Shown one piece after another: positions 27,837 through 36,584 of a stretch of DNA of 64,000 bases; the first letter of the stretch is position 1; each line of letters starts with the position of its first letter. Location: NCBI RefSeq assembly GCF_051124815.1, contig NZ_CP118489.1, positions 496,001-560,000 of the forward strand, given 5' to 3'. This DNA is from Azospirillum sp051124815 (GTDB lineage Bacteria; Pseudomonadota; Alphaproteobacteria; Azospirillales; Azospirillaceae). Both the position numbers and the translations under genes were made by a program. Under the pieces are notes generated by a model, which was not told the origin of the DNA, searched no databases, and was given only the letters and a program-made list of their open reading frames with translations.

Positions 27837-28317
27837 GACCGACGGACCTCTTGCCGGGGGAGAAAACCACGTGATGAGCCTATCCCAAGCCCCGGCCCGC
27901 CAACAACGGCCGGGCTCGGTGTTGCCCAAAAACTGTGCAGCGCTGAACGAAGGTAGGGGGCGCACATGGTTCGCTGTTCGAACTATTCTGCGCCCGCCGG
28001 ACGCCGCCGTCCCGGTCGCCGCTGGTGCGACGGCCGGCGCTCCTGCTCCCGGCCTTGGGCAGCCGCTCAGGATCGGGGACCGCCGAAGCGGCCGTTTCCG
28101 TCTCCTCCCTCGTACGGGGACGGCCGCTTCCGCGCTTTCCATTTTTATGCTGGGGGAATGGGACAAACGGGGGTCCCTGTCGGTTTACTGCGTCGTCATC
28201 GCTGGGAAAGCGCCACGAACGGTCCAATCTATGGCAAGATGGTCCATCGTGAGGGAGACCGGCCGTCGGTGCCGGACCCGGTGCGTGGCCTGAAACGGAA
28301 GACGGACGCCCAAGAGA
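27837..28317. other. Divergent region upstream of the SSF kinase
   Basis: About 480 bp. The only structure seen is an 11-bp inverted repeat, GAAGCGGCCGT (28085-28095) with ACGGCCGCTTC (28120-28130). The open frames here on both strands look like chance frames in GC-rich DNA. The region should hold the promoter of the kinase-regulator operon and that of the small gene at 28318. Confidence 0.4.
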
Positions 28318-28569
28318 ATGCTGATCGACGCCTATTTGGGATTCCGGGTCGGGGACGTGGTCCTGGACCGTGCGGAACTGGCGGCCGGCACCGCCACCAT
28401 CAAGGAAATCCACGTCGTTCCCTGTGACTGGGCGCATGGCCTGACCGGCATCGCCGTCATGGAGAATGGCGCCGAGCGTTTCATCGTCCAGCTGAAGAAG
28501 GTGCGCCCGGCCGAGGAAGAGGTCGAGACCGAAAGCAACGTCCGGCCGCTGCGGCATCGCGCGCGCTGA
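28318..28569 (+). CDS. Small conserved-looking protein, 83 residues
   Basis: Starts MLIDAYLGFRVGD and contains 'EIHVVPCDWAHGLTGIAVME', ending in a charged tail. No signal peptide or membrane helix. Composition and third-position bias match genuine genes, and a strong terminator follows the stop, so it is probably a real monocistronic gene. I recognise no family and propose no function. Confidence 0.65.
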   Translation: MLIDAYLGFRVGDVVLDRAELAAGTATIKEIHVVPCDWAHGLTGIAVMENGAERFIVQLKKVRPAEEEVETESNVRPLRHRAR

Positions 28570-28596
28570 ACGGCTCCCGCAATCTCCGGAAACGAA

Positions 28597-28638
28597 AAGG
28601 CCCGCCGCCCCGGATCGGAGCGGCGGGCCTTCGTTTTT
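28597..28638 (+). terminator. Rho-independent terminator of the 83-residue gene
   Basis: A 12-bp GC-rich stem, AAGGCCCGCCGC with GCGGCGGGCCTT, has an 11-base loop and is followed by CG and five T residues. Confidence 0.85.
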
Positions 28639-28679
28639 GCGGCGGCGGCCGGGAGACTGTCGATCTTGAGCTTTTATCA

Positions 28680-28768
28680 GCCGTCATTCCCGCGAAGGCG
28701 GGAATCCAGCCTGTTCAGCGGCTTATCCGCGGAGCTTTCTGGATCCCCGCCTTCGCGGGGATGACGGC
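28680..28768. repeat. Dispersed inverted-repeat element, copy 1
   Basis: A 30-base left arm (28680-28709) and a 30-base right arm (28739-28768) are complementary with two mismatches, around a 29-base spacer. Each arm holds its own small hairpin (CCCGCGAAGGCGGG type). The same arms recur at 45815-45903 with a different spacer. Confidence 0.85.
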
Positions 28769-28801
28769 CGATAATCGCCCACAAGGAGACAATCAGCCCC
28801 G

Positions 28802-29092
28802 TCAGTGGCGAAGCTGGACGCGTCCGCCGTTCCTGCGCGCGTCGTCGACGCTGGCGATAACGGGCAGGCCGCGCAGGAAGGCGGCGCCGGTGTCGGTCGC
28901 CTCGAACAGGACATGGCCCTGGCGGTCCTGGCCGCGGAAACGGGCCTCGGTCGCCATGCCGGCATTGCGGACGGCGGCCGACAGCTCGGACACGGCCCTC
29001 CAGATTCGGGCGCGGTGTTCGGCGGCGCTGGCACAGCCGGTCGCATCCGCGACGGCCAGCGTTACGGTGAAGGAATGAAGCTCGATCGCCAT
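28802..29092 (-). CDS. Hypothetical protein, 96 residues
   Basis: Starts MAIELHSFTVTLAVADATG, soluble, with an Ala-rich helix in the middle and an ending 'ASVDDARRNGGRVQLRH'. The frame has the local codon bias. In-frame sequence continues upstream, but the ATG at 29092 is the first with a sensible N-terminus; no strong ribosome site is seen. The alternating hydrophobic first strand suggests a small alpha/beta domain. Function unknown. It is transcribed in the same direction as the next unknown gene, 92 bases away. Confidence 0.55.
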   Translation of the reverse strand: MAIELHSFTVTLAVADATGCASAAEHRARIWRAVSELSAAVRNAGMATEARFRGQDRQGHVLFEATDTGAAFLRGLPVIASVDDARRNGGRVQLRH

Positions 29093-29184
29093 GGTGGCAC
29101 CACGGAACTTGAAGTGCGGGATTGGAAAACCCGGATCGTTCCGGCCATCGCCGGATACGGTGCCGGCCCTAGGGATCGAGAAAC

Positions 29185-29433
29185 TCAGTCGTAACGGGGA
29201 AGCTTCGACAGGACGATGTCGCTGATGAGGCCGCGGAGCTGGCTGACCGGGAGCTGTTCGACCGGAATGCGGACGGCGCGGGCGTAGGTCTCGCAAACGT
29301 GCCAGGCGTGGTCGGGTTCGACCAGGATGTGCCGGGCGAGATCATGTTCGTCGGCGTTCGCCCGACCGGGGAGCGCCTTTTCACAGGCCAGGACGGTTTG
29401 CACCATGTCGCTGGCCAGACTGTGCAGATTCAT
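29185..29433 (-). CDS. Hypothetical protein, 82 residues
   Basis: Starts MNLHSLASDMVQTVLACEKA, helical, soluble, with 'ADEHDLARHILVEPDHAWHV' in the middle. A GGGAAGG ribosome site lies at good spacing before the ATG, which fixes the start over an upstream in-frame ATG at 29505. It probably shares a transcript with the 96-residue gene downstream. No family recognised. Confidence 0.65.
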   Translation of the reverse strand: MNLHSLASDMVQTVLACEKALPGRANADEHDLARHILVEPDHAWHVCETYARAVRIPVEQLPVSQLRGLISDIVLSKLPRYD

Positions 29434-29737
29434 GGATGGCACCTTCCCATGTTCGGGAATTGTTGGGAACACGAACAGACTAGACCTTCGGACCGGTTTC
29501 CACAATGGTGCCTATGACGTTCGGCTGTGACAATTCAACGATGGTGCCACAACCGGCGTTTTCGCAATCCGCCGCGGACCGGCCGATACCGGCATCAACA
29601 TAGGGCGGGGCGAATTATTCCGCCTGTGACCGTTTCGCGGGTCTGACGCGGCAAATTCCGGCCCGGACCTTCGGCAATCCCCTCTTGCGCCGGACGCGGT
29701 TTTGCCCATGGGGGGAGGAGGCGGCGATTGCCGCCGG
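29434..29737. other. Gene-free stretch upstream of the 82-residue gene
   Basis: About 300 bp with no supported gene. The motif ATGGTGCC recurs at about 29504 and 29540, and TGGCACC appears near the starts of both small genes; this may be a binding motif or chance. The rest shows nothing clear. Confidence 0.35.
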
Positions 29738-30259
29738 TCAGGTCCGGATCAGGCCGTCCTGCTTCGGCGGGGCCGGGGTTGGAGCCGGTGCCGGGGGGGC
29801 GGGCGGCGAGAGCTGCCAGTTGTCGAGCGCGCGCCGCAGCGCGTCCAGCCCGGCGCCGGCGGAGGATTTCGCCTCGTCCGCCGCGCGGGTGATGGCGGCG
29901 CAGAGCGCGGCGCGGCGCTGCGGATCGTCGCGGCTTTCCTCCAGCGCGCGGCCGACATCGTCCGTGGTGTCGCCGCCCCTGGCGTCGGGCTGCGCCGTCT
30001 TCGGGTCGATGCCCAGCAGCGGCAGCAGATATTCCCGCCCCTTCTCGCGCGCCACCGCCACCGCCTTGTCGCCGAACCGCTCCGCCGCCGCCAGACCGGT
30101 GTCCCAGGCGCCGAGCGCAGCCGAGACGGTGGGGCTGCAGCGGCCGGCCGGGTCGTCCGGGGGGGAAGTCGTCTGGGCGTGCAGCGGCGCGGCGCTCAGC
30201 AGCAGGGCGGCGACAGCCGGGATGCCAAGGCGGCGGAGAGGATCGGTCGGGCGCGTCAT
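29738..30259 (-). CDS. Secreted hypothetical protein, 173 residues
   Basis: The N-terminus is a signal peptide ('LGIPAVAALLLSAAPLHAQ', cleavage likely after HAQ), so the product is periplasmic. Then comes a helical Ala/Arg-rich region with 'RCSPTVSAALGAWDTGLAAA' and a Pro-rich stretch (PPAPPAPAPTPAPP) near the C-terminus. The start at 30259 was chosen because it puts the signal sequence at the N-terminus. Function unknown; it is divergent from the phosphate-transport pair. Confidence 0.65.
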   Translation of the reverse strand: MTRPTDPLRRLGIPAVAALLLSAAPLHAQTTSPPDDPAGRCSPTVSAALGAWDTGLAAAERFGDKAVAVAREKGREYLLPLLGIDPKTAQPDARGGDTTDDVGRALEESRDDPQRRAALCAAITRAADEAKSSAGAGLDALRRALDNWQLSPPAPPAPAPTPAPPKQDGLIRT

Positions 30260-30517
30260 GCGGGAGGACCTGCGGTCGGAGAGGGGGCTTCCGGAGATTT
30301 GGGGAGGCGGCCGGCGGCTTTCCATGCTGCCGCACCCGACGCGAGTCGGCGGAGGGAAAGAGCGGCATTCTGCCGCGACCTGTGGCGATTTTGCTACCGA
30401 ATGACGTTTTCATGGCGTTTACATGACATCCCGCCGCTGCACCGCACCGCGAAGCGTGGTAAGAGCAGCCCGAAATCTCACCAGTCCCCTATCCAGATAC
30501 AGGCGAGTCACCGTCCC

Positions 30518-31162
30518 ATGCTGCTGCGCGCATTCCGTTCGCTGATGCCGAAGGAGGAACGCTTCGTCGACCAGTTCGTCGAGCAGGCCCGCCATATCGT
30601 GGCGGCATCCGCCGCCCTGGAAGCGGTGATGGACGCGGGACCGGACGACCGCACGCAGAAAATCGCGGCGCTGAAGCGGGTGGAGAAGGACGCCGACCGC
30701 ATCGCCAAGGATGCAGGGCGCGACCTGCACCGCGCCTTCATCACGCCGTTCGACCGCTCGGACATCCTGTCGCTGATCAACGCGCTGGACGACGCCATCG
30801 ACCTGATGGACGAGGTGCCGCGCCATGCCGGCCTGTACGGCGTCGAGGTGTTCGACGAGCCGATGCGCCGCTTCGTCGCCCTGATCCGCCAGCAGGCCGA
30901 CGTGCTGCTGGAACTGATGCCGCTCCTGGGCGCCATCGCCCGCAACGCCGAGCGGATCGACCATCTCTGCGGCCGGCTGTCCGATCTGGAAGACGAGGCC
31001 GACGACGTGCTGCGCGACGCGCTGAAGGCGCTGATCGCGGAGAAGCCGGACATGATCGCCTTCCTCGGCCGGCGCGAGCTGTACGAGATGCTGGAGGCGG
31101 TGACCGACCGCTGCGACGACGTCGGCGACCTCGTCGCGGGCATCACGCTCGATCAGGTCTGA
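30518..31162 (+). CDS. DUF47/PhoU-like phosphate transport accessory protein
   Basis: A 214-residue all-helical protein of the DUF47 family (distant PhoU relatives) that accompanies Pit transporters. It starts 'LLRAFRSLMPKEERFVDQF' and contains 'FDRSDILSLINALDDAIDLM' and 'CDDVGDLVAG', the metal-contacting acidic helices of this family. It ends ten bases before the transporter gene, so they form an operon. It probably modulates the transporter according to phosphate state. The longer open frame upstream is not coding-like. Confidence 0.92.
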   Translation: MLLRAFRSLMPKEERFVDQFVEQARHIVAASAALEAVMDAGPDDRTQKIAALKRVEKDADRIAKDAGRDLHRAFITPFDRSDILSLINALDDAIDLMDEVPRHAGLYGVEVFDEPMRRFVALIRQQADVLLELMPLLGAIARNAERIDHLCGRLSDLEDEADDVLRDALKALIAEKPDMIAFLGRRELYEMLEAVTDRCDDVGDLVAGITLDQV

Positions 31163-31172
31163 GGCCCGGTCT

Positions 31173-32186
31173 ATGGAGGCCCTGCAACTCGGTCTGCCGG
31201 CGATCGTCCTCATCATTCTGGTGGCGCTCGCCTTCGACTTCATCAACGGCCTGCACGACGCGGCGAACTCCATCGCCACCGTGGTGTCGACCCGCGTGCT
31301 GTCGCCCAAGCTGGCGGTCCTGTGGGCGGCCTTCTTCAACTTCATCGCCTTCCTGTTCTTCGGCCTGCATGTCGCCACCACCATCGGCACCGGGCTGGTC
31401 GATCCGCTGGTGATGGACCCGGCGGTGATCCTGGCGGCGCTGATCGGCGCCATCGGCTGGAACCTGATCACCTGGTGGCTGGGGCTGCCGTCCTCCTCCT
31501 CGCACGCGCTGGTCGGCGGCATCGCCGGGGCCGGCATCGCCAAGGCGGGGTTCGGCGCCATCGTCGCCAGCGGCTTCACCAAGACGGCGGTCGCCATCGT
31601 GCTGTCGCCCGGCATCGGCCTGCTGCTGGCGCTGTTCCTGATGCTGGTGGCGTCCTGGGCGCTGCGCCGCGCCGCTCCCTTCACGGTCGACCGCCAGTTC
31701 CGCCATCTGCAGCTGGTGTCGGCGGCGCTCTACAGCCTGGGCCATGGCGGCAACGACGCGCAGAAGACGATGGGCATCATCGCCGTGCTGCTGTTCAGCC
31801 AGGGCATGCTGGGCGACAGCTTCCACGTTCCCTTCTGGGTCATCATCGCCTGTCAGGTGGCGATGGGGATGGGCACGATGATGGGCGGCTGGCGCATCGT
31901 CCGCACCATGGGGTCGCGCATAACCGACCTGAAGCCCTATCAGGGTTTCTGTGCCGAGACGGCGGGCGCCATCACCCTGTTCGGCGCGACGTGGCTGGGC
32001 ATTCCGGTGTCGACCACCCACACCATCACCGGCGCCATCGTCGGCGTCGGCTCCGCCCGCCGCACCTCGGCGGTGCGCTGGGGGCTGGCCGGCCGAATCG
32101 TCTGGGCCTGGGTGCTGACGATTCCCGCCTCCGGCATCGTCGCCTGGCTGTCCTACCTGCTGGTCGCCGCCCTGCTGCGCCCGTAA
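31173..32186 (+). CDS. Inorganic phosphate transporter, PiT family
   Basis: A 337-residue inner-membrane carrier (Pfam PHO4 type) that imports phosphate, often as a metal-phosphate, with a cation. Both inverted-repeat signatures are visible: 'DFINGLHDAANSIATVVSTR' in the first half and 'GHGGNDAQKTMGIIAVLL' in the second, with 'SSSSHALVGG' and 'VSTTHTITGAIVGVG' as the paired substrate-site loops. Compared with E. coli PitA it is short, lacking the large cytoplasmic loop. It is preceded directly by the DUF47 gene. Confidence 0.94.
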   Translation: MEALQLGLPAIVLIILVALAFDFINGLHDAANSIATVVSTRVLSPKLAVLWAAFFNFIAFLFFGLHVATTIGTGLVDPLVMDPAVILAALIGAIGWNLITWWLGLPSSSSHALVGGIAGAGIAKAGFGAIVASGFTKTAVAIVLSPGIGLLLALFLMLVASWALRRAAPFTVDRQFRHLQLVSAALYSLGHGGNDAQKTMGIIAVLLFSQGMLGDSFHVPFWVIIACQVAMGMGTMMGGWRIVRTMGSRITDLKPYQGFCAETAGAITLFGATWLGIPVSTTHTITGAIVGVGSARRTSAVRWGLAGRIVWAWVLTIPASGIVAWLSYLLVAALLRP

Positions 32187-32317
32187 GGGCGCCTTTTCGC
32201 GGGGAGAACGCCCGCAGAACGATGGGGTGAAAGGATAAGCCCTTCGGGATGCAGCGCGGCCTTGACCCGCAAGGGCGGGAACGGCAGGATCGGTGCGGTG
32301 GAGACAGGATACCGGTC

Positions 32318-32653
32318 ATGCCGCATATCGAACGCACCGATCAAGGTGAGCAGTATGTGTTTCCCGGCACCGAACGCCGGACGGTCCCCGGCTTGCCCTA
32401 TGCGGCGGAAGCCGACGGCCAGCTGACCCTGCATTTCTACGCCCCGCCCGAGAAGTCCGAACGCCGCCCGCGCCCGACCTCGGCGCGCGCGCTGTCGTCC
32501 ACCCCCCTGCCGGTGACGGCGCTGCCGGCCAATGCGGCGATGGCCCCCGCCATGGCACAGGGCCAGACGGCGCCGGCGGCGGCCGACTCCGCGCCGCAGA
32601 GCCTGTTCGGCCGCCGGCTCGCCCATTTCCCACGGGTGTTCGACCAACCCTGA
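32318..32653 (+). CDS. Hypothetical protein, 111 residues
   Basis: Starts MPHIERTDQGEQYVFPGTER. A short folded-looking N-terminal half ('GQLTLHFYAPPE') is followed by a low-complexity Ala/Pro/Ser-rich half. No signal peptide. It ends 22 bases from the convergent hybrid kinase. Function unknown; the composition suggests an alphaproteobacterial lineage-specific protein. Confidence 0.55.
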   Translation: MPHIERTDQGEQYVFPGTERRTVPGLPYAAEADGQLTLHFYAPPEKSERRPRPTSARALSSTPLPVTALPANAAMAPAMAQGQTAPAAADSAPQSLFGRRLAHFPRVFDQP

Positions 32654-32675
32654 GCGGCTTCGGGCCGCTCCGACC

Positions 32676-35438
32676 TCAGGCGGTGCCGGTGCGGCTCCGC
32701 GTGGCGTCGAGCGTGCGGGCGACCTGACGCAGCAGGACATCGCGGTCATAGGGCTTGCCGACATGGCCGTTCATCCCGGCCTCGCGGCAGTGCCGCCGTT
32801 CCTCATCCGACGAACCGGCGGTCAGCGCCAGGATCGGCAGGTCGCCGCGCGGCGGCGGCATCGCGCGGATGGCGCGGCTCGCCTCCAGCCCATCCATGCC
32901 CGGCATCTGCACGTCCATCAGCACGAGATCGTAGTCGCCGGCCTCCACCGCCTCCACCGCCGCGGCACCGTCGGCCACAAGATCTATGGCGTAACCGCTG
33001 TCGCGGAACAGGGCGGCCAGCAGTTCGCGGTTGATCGGCAGATCCTCGGCGATCAGCAGGCGCGGCGGTCCGGGGGAGCGGTCGGCCGGAGGGGCGGCGG
33101 GCTTGGCGACGGGAGGGGCGACGGGCCGGGCGGCCGGGGGTGGGGAGGGCAGACCGGCGGCCGTCACCGGGCTTGCGGTTCCGCCTTGCCGGGCGGCGAT
33201 GCGGGCGAGTTGCCGGCGCAGGTCGTCGATGGCGAAGGGCTTGGCGATCATCGCGACGTCGGGGCCGAAGGCGGACGGGGTGCCGGCGGCATGGGCGGCG
33301 AAGCCGGAGGCCAGCAGCACCGGCAGGCCGGGGCGCATGCGGGCGGCGTGCCTCGCCAGCTCCGTCCCATCCATGCCCGGCGGCATGACGACGTCGCTCA
33401 GCAGCAAGTCCAGCGGCTCATGCCCGTCCAGCACCACCAGCGCCTCGTTGGCGTTGGCCGCCGCGATCACCCGGTGCCCCCAGCCGCGCAGCAGCCCGGC
33501 CACCATGTCGCGCACCGTCGGGTCGTCGTCCACCAGCAGGACCGACAGCGGCCCGCAGGCCGGTGCCGGCGCCGGGGGCGGTGCAGGGGATAGTGCCTGC
33601 GGCGTTGCGGGGGCCACCGGCCCAGCGGCGGGAATGGCGGCCTTGGACGGCGGTATGTCGAATGGCTTGGCCGGCAGCAGGCGGCTCGCCGGCAGGCGCA
33701 CCGTCACCGTGGTGCCGACGCCGAGCGTGCTGCGCAGTTCCAGGGTGCCGCCATGCAGGTCGACCAGCCGCTTGGTCAGGGGCAGGCCCAGACCGGCGCC
33801 CTCCGCCCCGCGGGTGGCGTTCCCGCCCCTGGCGAAGGGCTCCAGCACGCGGTCGATGTCCTCGGCCGGGATGCCGAGCCCGGTGTCGATGACGCGGATC
33901 ACCGGCGCGCCGTCGTCCAGGGCGGCGGACAGCGTCACCGATCCGCCCGTCGGCGTGTATTTCACCCCGTTGGCGATCAGGTTCAGCAGGATCTGGCGGA
34001 TGCGGCGGTCGTCGCCGCGCAGGTTGCGCACCGCCGGCGCCACCGCCGCCGACAACAGAACGCCGGCATGCTCGGCCCGCGGGGTCAGCATGCGGACGGC
34101 GAAATCGGCGGCGTCCTCCAGGTCGCAGGGGCCGTCCTCCAACGTCAGCGCCCCGGCTTCCGCCCGCGCATGGTCGAGGATCTCGTTGATCAGTTCCAGC
34201 ACATGCTGGCCGGAATCGCGGACATTGGCGGCATATTGCCGGTAGGAGGGCGTGCCGACCGGTCCCTCCGCCTCGCGGGCGATCAGGTCGGAGAAACCGA
34301 TCACCGCGTTCAGCGGCGTGCGCAGCTCGTGGCTCAGACCGGCCAGGAACTCGCCCTTGTCGTGGTTGGCGGCCTCGGCGGCCCGGCGTGCCGTTTCCGC
34401 AATGTCGCGGGCCTTGTCCAGCTCGGCGGCGAGCCGCGCGGTCTCGTCGCGCTCGGCGCTGGTCCGCTCCACGACGCTGCGCGCCTCGGCCAGCGCCACC
34501 TGCGCCTTGCGCTCGCGGTCGAGGTAGCGCAGGCCCCAGCCCAGCATCGCCAGGATCGCCAGCAGCCCGATGGCGGTCTCCAGCACCGTGTGCAGGGTGC
34601 GGGTGCGCCAGTCGGCCATCGCCTGGTCCCGGCCGATGCCGGTCAGCACCACCAGGCCATAGTCGCGCACCGTCCGGTAGGCGGCGATGCGTGACACCCC
34701 GTCCAGCATCGATCGCAGCAGGAACTGCCCTTCCGGCGCCTCGCGCAGCTTGGTTTGGAACAGCAGCCCGCCGGCCACCGATCTGCCGGCCGATGCCTCG
34801 GTGGCCGGGCGGCGGGCGAGGACCTCGCCGGCCGGGCCGTAGACGCCGATCAGCGGATCGAACTCGATGCCCAGCAGGGCGTAGAAATCGGTCAGCGAAT
34901 CCACCCGGATGGTCGCCGACGCCGTCCCGACGAAACGCCCTTCGTCGTCATACAGGGGACGCGAGACCGGGAAGACCAGCGGCTGGCCGCCGCTGCGGAT
35001 CGTCTGCGCCGCCCCGACATGCAGGCGCGTGCCGCCGCGCAAGCTCTCCAGCCCGGCCGGATCGGCGAAGTCGGCGATGCGGTTGGGAAAGCTGGCCGAT
35101 TCCAGGACCGGCCGGCCGTCGGCGTCATAGATCCAGACGGCGTCGGCACCCTCGACCTGGGACGCATATTCGCGCAGCCGGGTCCAATGCTTCAGGTCGC
35201 GCACACGCTGCGGACCACCGGCCTCCGCCACCATCGCCGCGGTCTGGTCGAGCGCGATGTCGGCCGTGCGCACCGTGCGGTGGACATGGTCGTCGACCAG
35301 CCGGGCCATGTCCCGGACCATGGCGAAGCGGCGCTGCAGCGTGTCCTGGTAATCGTGGTAGATCCGGTGGCCCGCATTGCCCGCCAATGCGGCCAGCACC
35401 ACGACCATCACCAGCGCGCCCCGTAGGAAGCGTCCCAC
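32676..35438 (-). CDS. Hybrid sensor histidine kinase with two receiver domains
   Basis: A 920-residue membrane kinase. Helix 1 lies at residues about 5-25, a large periplasmic Cache-like sensor at about 30-275, helix 2 at about 283-303, then a coiled coil. HisKA follows with His370 ('GLSHELRTPLNAVIGFSDL'), an HATPase ('NLIANGVKYT', 'GAGLGLPLT'), a Pro-rich linker, receiver 1 with Asp682 ('LLSDVVMPPGMDG'), a second Pro-rich linker, and receiver 2 with Asp842 ('LVLMDVQMPGMDG'). The GTG start has a GAGGGGGG site five bases upstream. No regulator gene is adjacent, so phosphate must pass to a distant HPt protein or regulator. Confidence 0.9.
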   Translation of the reverse strand: MGRFLRGALVMVVVLAALAGNAGHRIYHDYQDTLQRRFAMVRDMARLVDDHVHRTVRTADIALDQTAAMVAEAGGPQRVRDLKHWTRLREYASQVEGADAVWIYDADGRPVLESASFPNRIADFADPAGLESLRGGTRLHVGAAQTIRSGGQPLVFPVSRPLYDDEGRFVGTASATIRVDSLTDFYALLGIEFDPLIGVYGPAGEVLARRPATEASAGRSVAGGLLFQTKLREAPEGQFLLRSMLDGVSRIAAYRTVRDYGLVVLTGIGRDQAMADWRTRTLHTVLETAIGLLAILAMLGWGLRYLDRERKAQVALAEARSVVERTSAERDETARLAAELDKARDIAETARRAAEAANHDKGEFLAGLSHELRTPLNAVIGFSDLIAREAEGPVGTPSYRQYAANVRDSGQHVLELINEILDHARAEAGALTLEDGPCDLEDAADFAVRMLTPRAEHAGVLLSAAVAPAVRNLRGDDRRIRQILLNLIANGVKYTPTGGSVTLSAALDDGAPVIRVIDTGLGIPAEDIDRVLEPFARGGNATRGAEGAGLGLPLTKRLVDLHGGTLELRSTLGVGTTVTVRLPASRLLPAKPFDIPPSKAAIPAAGPVAPATPQALSPAPPPAPAPACGPLSVLLVDDDPTVRDMVAGLLRGWGHRVIAAANANEALVVLDGHEPLDLLLSDVVMPPGMDGTELARHAARMRPGLPVLLASGFAAHAAGTPSAFGPDVAMIAKPFAIDDLRRQLARIAARQGGTASPVTAAGLPSPPPAARPVAPPVAKPAAPPADRSPGPPRLLIAEDLPINRELLAALFRDSGYAIDLVADGAAAVEAVEAGDYDLVLMDVQMPGMDGLEASRAIRAMPPPRGDLPILALTAGSSDEERRHCREAGMNGHVGKPYDRDVLLRQVARTLDATRSRTGTA

Positions 35439-35609
35439 GATCCCCCCTCTTGTGCCGCCGTCATATGCCGCCTTCTTGTGGCGATGCGCGATGCGGCCCG
35501 AACATTGCTTCAGGCTCAAACTATCACGAATTCGGGCGGGCCGATGCGGGATTTCACCGGGCGTGCTCTCGGGGTTTGTCCTGATGGCGGGGTGTGGCGG
35601 AAGGACCGG

Positions 35610-35861
35610 TCAGGCTTCCTGGACGGTTTCGATTTCCGACAGGTCGGACAGGCGGCGGGCCAGACGTTCGGTGCAGCGGACTTCGAGGATGCCGAAGCCG
35701 GCATTGGGGGCGATGGTGTGCAGGTCGCCGGCCATGCCGTTCTCGCTGGCCAGCCGCCGCACCCGCTCCACCATGGCGTCGCGTTCCGGCCGCCCCGGGC
35801 GCAGGCCCGGCAGCGGGCGGGTGAAGTGGAGCTTGTAGCGCTTGAAGATCGAAGGGGCCAT
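35610..35861 (-). CDS. Hypothetical protein, 83 residues
   Basis: Starts MAPSIFKRYKLHFTRPLPG and ends 'RRLSDLSEIETVQEA'. The pattern of two short strands and two helices ending in a '...l..l.eietVqe' segment recalls the ferredoxin-like fold of peptidase-inhibitor/propeptide I9 domains, but this is only a resemblance. No ribosome site is evident. It lies between the 55-residue gene and the hybrid kinase, all on the same strand. Confidence 0.55.
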   Translation of the reverse strand: MAPSIFKRYKLHFTRPLPGLRPGRPERDAMVERVRRLASENGMAGDLHTIAPNAGFGILEVRCTERLARRLSDLSEIETVQEA

Positions 35862-35967
35862 CAGGTCACGGGTGCGAAGTGGGGGCGGTCAGGAGGCGCG
35901 TTGGCTCCCCGGATGCCGTCCCCCGGATCTCGCACAGGCCGGCGGTGCGATGCCAGCCCGAAAAGGC

Positions 35968-36135
35968 TTATTTCCTGGGTTCGACGTTCTCGGCACCGGC
36001 GCGGGTGCCGCCGAAACGGTCGGCGCCCTTGGCGTCGGGGGCCTCCGGCTTCTTGTGGTTGCCGGTGTTCTGCTCGCCCTCGGTGTGGCGGACGGTCTGT
36101 TCGGTGTGGGGCTGCTTGTTCTGCTGGCCGGTCAT
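35968..36135 (-). CDS. Small hydrophilic protein, 55 residues
   Basis: Starts MTGQQNKQPHTEQ and ends 'RAGAENVEPRK'. Rich in Gln, Asn, Lys, Glu, Gly and His with no hydrophobic core, so it is likely disordered. Real-gene support: a GGGAG ribosome site about eight bases upstream and regular third-position G/C. It resembles in style the small hydrophilic stress or seed-protein-like peptides of alphaproteobacteria, though no family can be assigned. It lies downstream of the HNH gene on the same strand. Confidence 0.65.
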   Translation of the reverse strand: MTGQQNKQPHTEQTVRHTEGEQNTGNHKKPEAPDAKGADRFGGTRAGAENVEPRK

Positions 36136-36214
36136 GCGGGAGTCTCCCTTATATAAGGTGTCATCCCTTAACCGGATCGGCCGGCATTGGTTTCGGTCGC
36201 GGTTGCGGTCGACC

Positions 36215-36562
36215 TCAGCTTTGCCGGGCGATCGCCCGGGCCACCGTCATCCACCGCTCCTCCTCCTCCGCCCATTCGTCCGCGTCCCGCAGTGCGCGCA
36301 AGGGGGGCCAGACGCCGAGCCGGCTGGAGCGGCGCAGCGCGAAGAAGCGGTCGAGTTCCTCCGCGGTCGGCAGCCGGTCGTCCTTGCGCTGGTTGCAGCG
36401 GCGGTGCGCCAGCACGACGTTGGCCGGATCGTCGATCCCGCCATAGGCCTGGGGGATCAGATGGTCGAAGGTGGCCTTCGCCCCGACCGGCCCGTCGCAG
36501 AAGAAGCAGCGCCCGCCCTGCTGGACGTCCATCAGCCTGGCATCGTCCGGCGTCACGGGCAT
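36215..36562 (-). CDS. HNH endonuclease-family protein
   Basis: A 115-residue protein with a compact HNH fold: 'RCFFCDG' supplies the first CxxC zinc pair, 'ATFDHLIPQAYGG' the catalytic D-H, 'NVVLAHRRCNQRKDDR' the N and H and the second zinc Cys. The start at 36562 follows an AGAGGAAG ribosome site. It lies 22 bases downstream of rimO and is probably cotranscribed. It is a small, free-standing nuclease; a housekeeping or restriction-like role is possible, and no phage genes are nearby. Confidence 0.88.
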   Translation of the reverse strand: MPVTPDDARLMDVQQGGRCFFCDGPVGAKATFDHLIPQAYGGIDDPANVVLAHRRCNQRKDDRLPTAEELDRFFALRRSSRLGVWPPLRALRDADEWAEEEERWMTVARAIARQS

Positions 36563-36584
36563 GGCGCTTCCTCTTGTCAGGTCC

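Noticed and set aside
24168..27956. A 1262-codon open frame on the + strand opposite the SSF kinase
   Set aside because: The kinase on the other strand has every expected domain; this frame is low-complexity Gly/Gln/Arg/His and is a GC-rich shadow.
28680..28768. Considered as a CRISPR repeat or Rho-independent terminator
   Set aside because: There are only two arms in inverted orientation with no spacer array, and no T-run follows; a dispersed palindromic repeat fits better.
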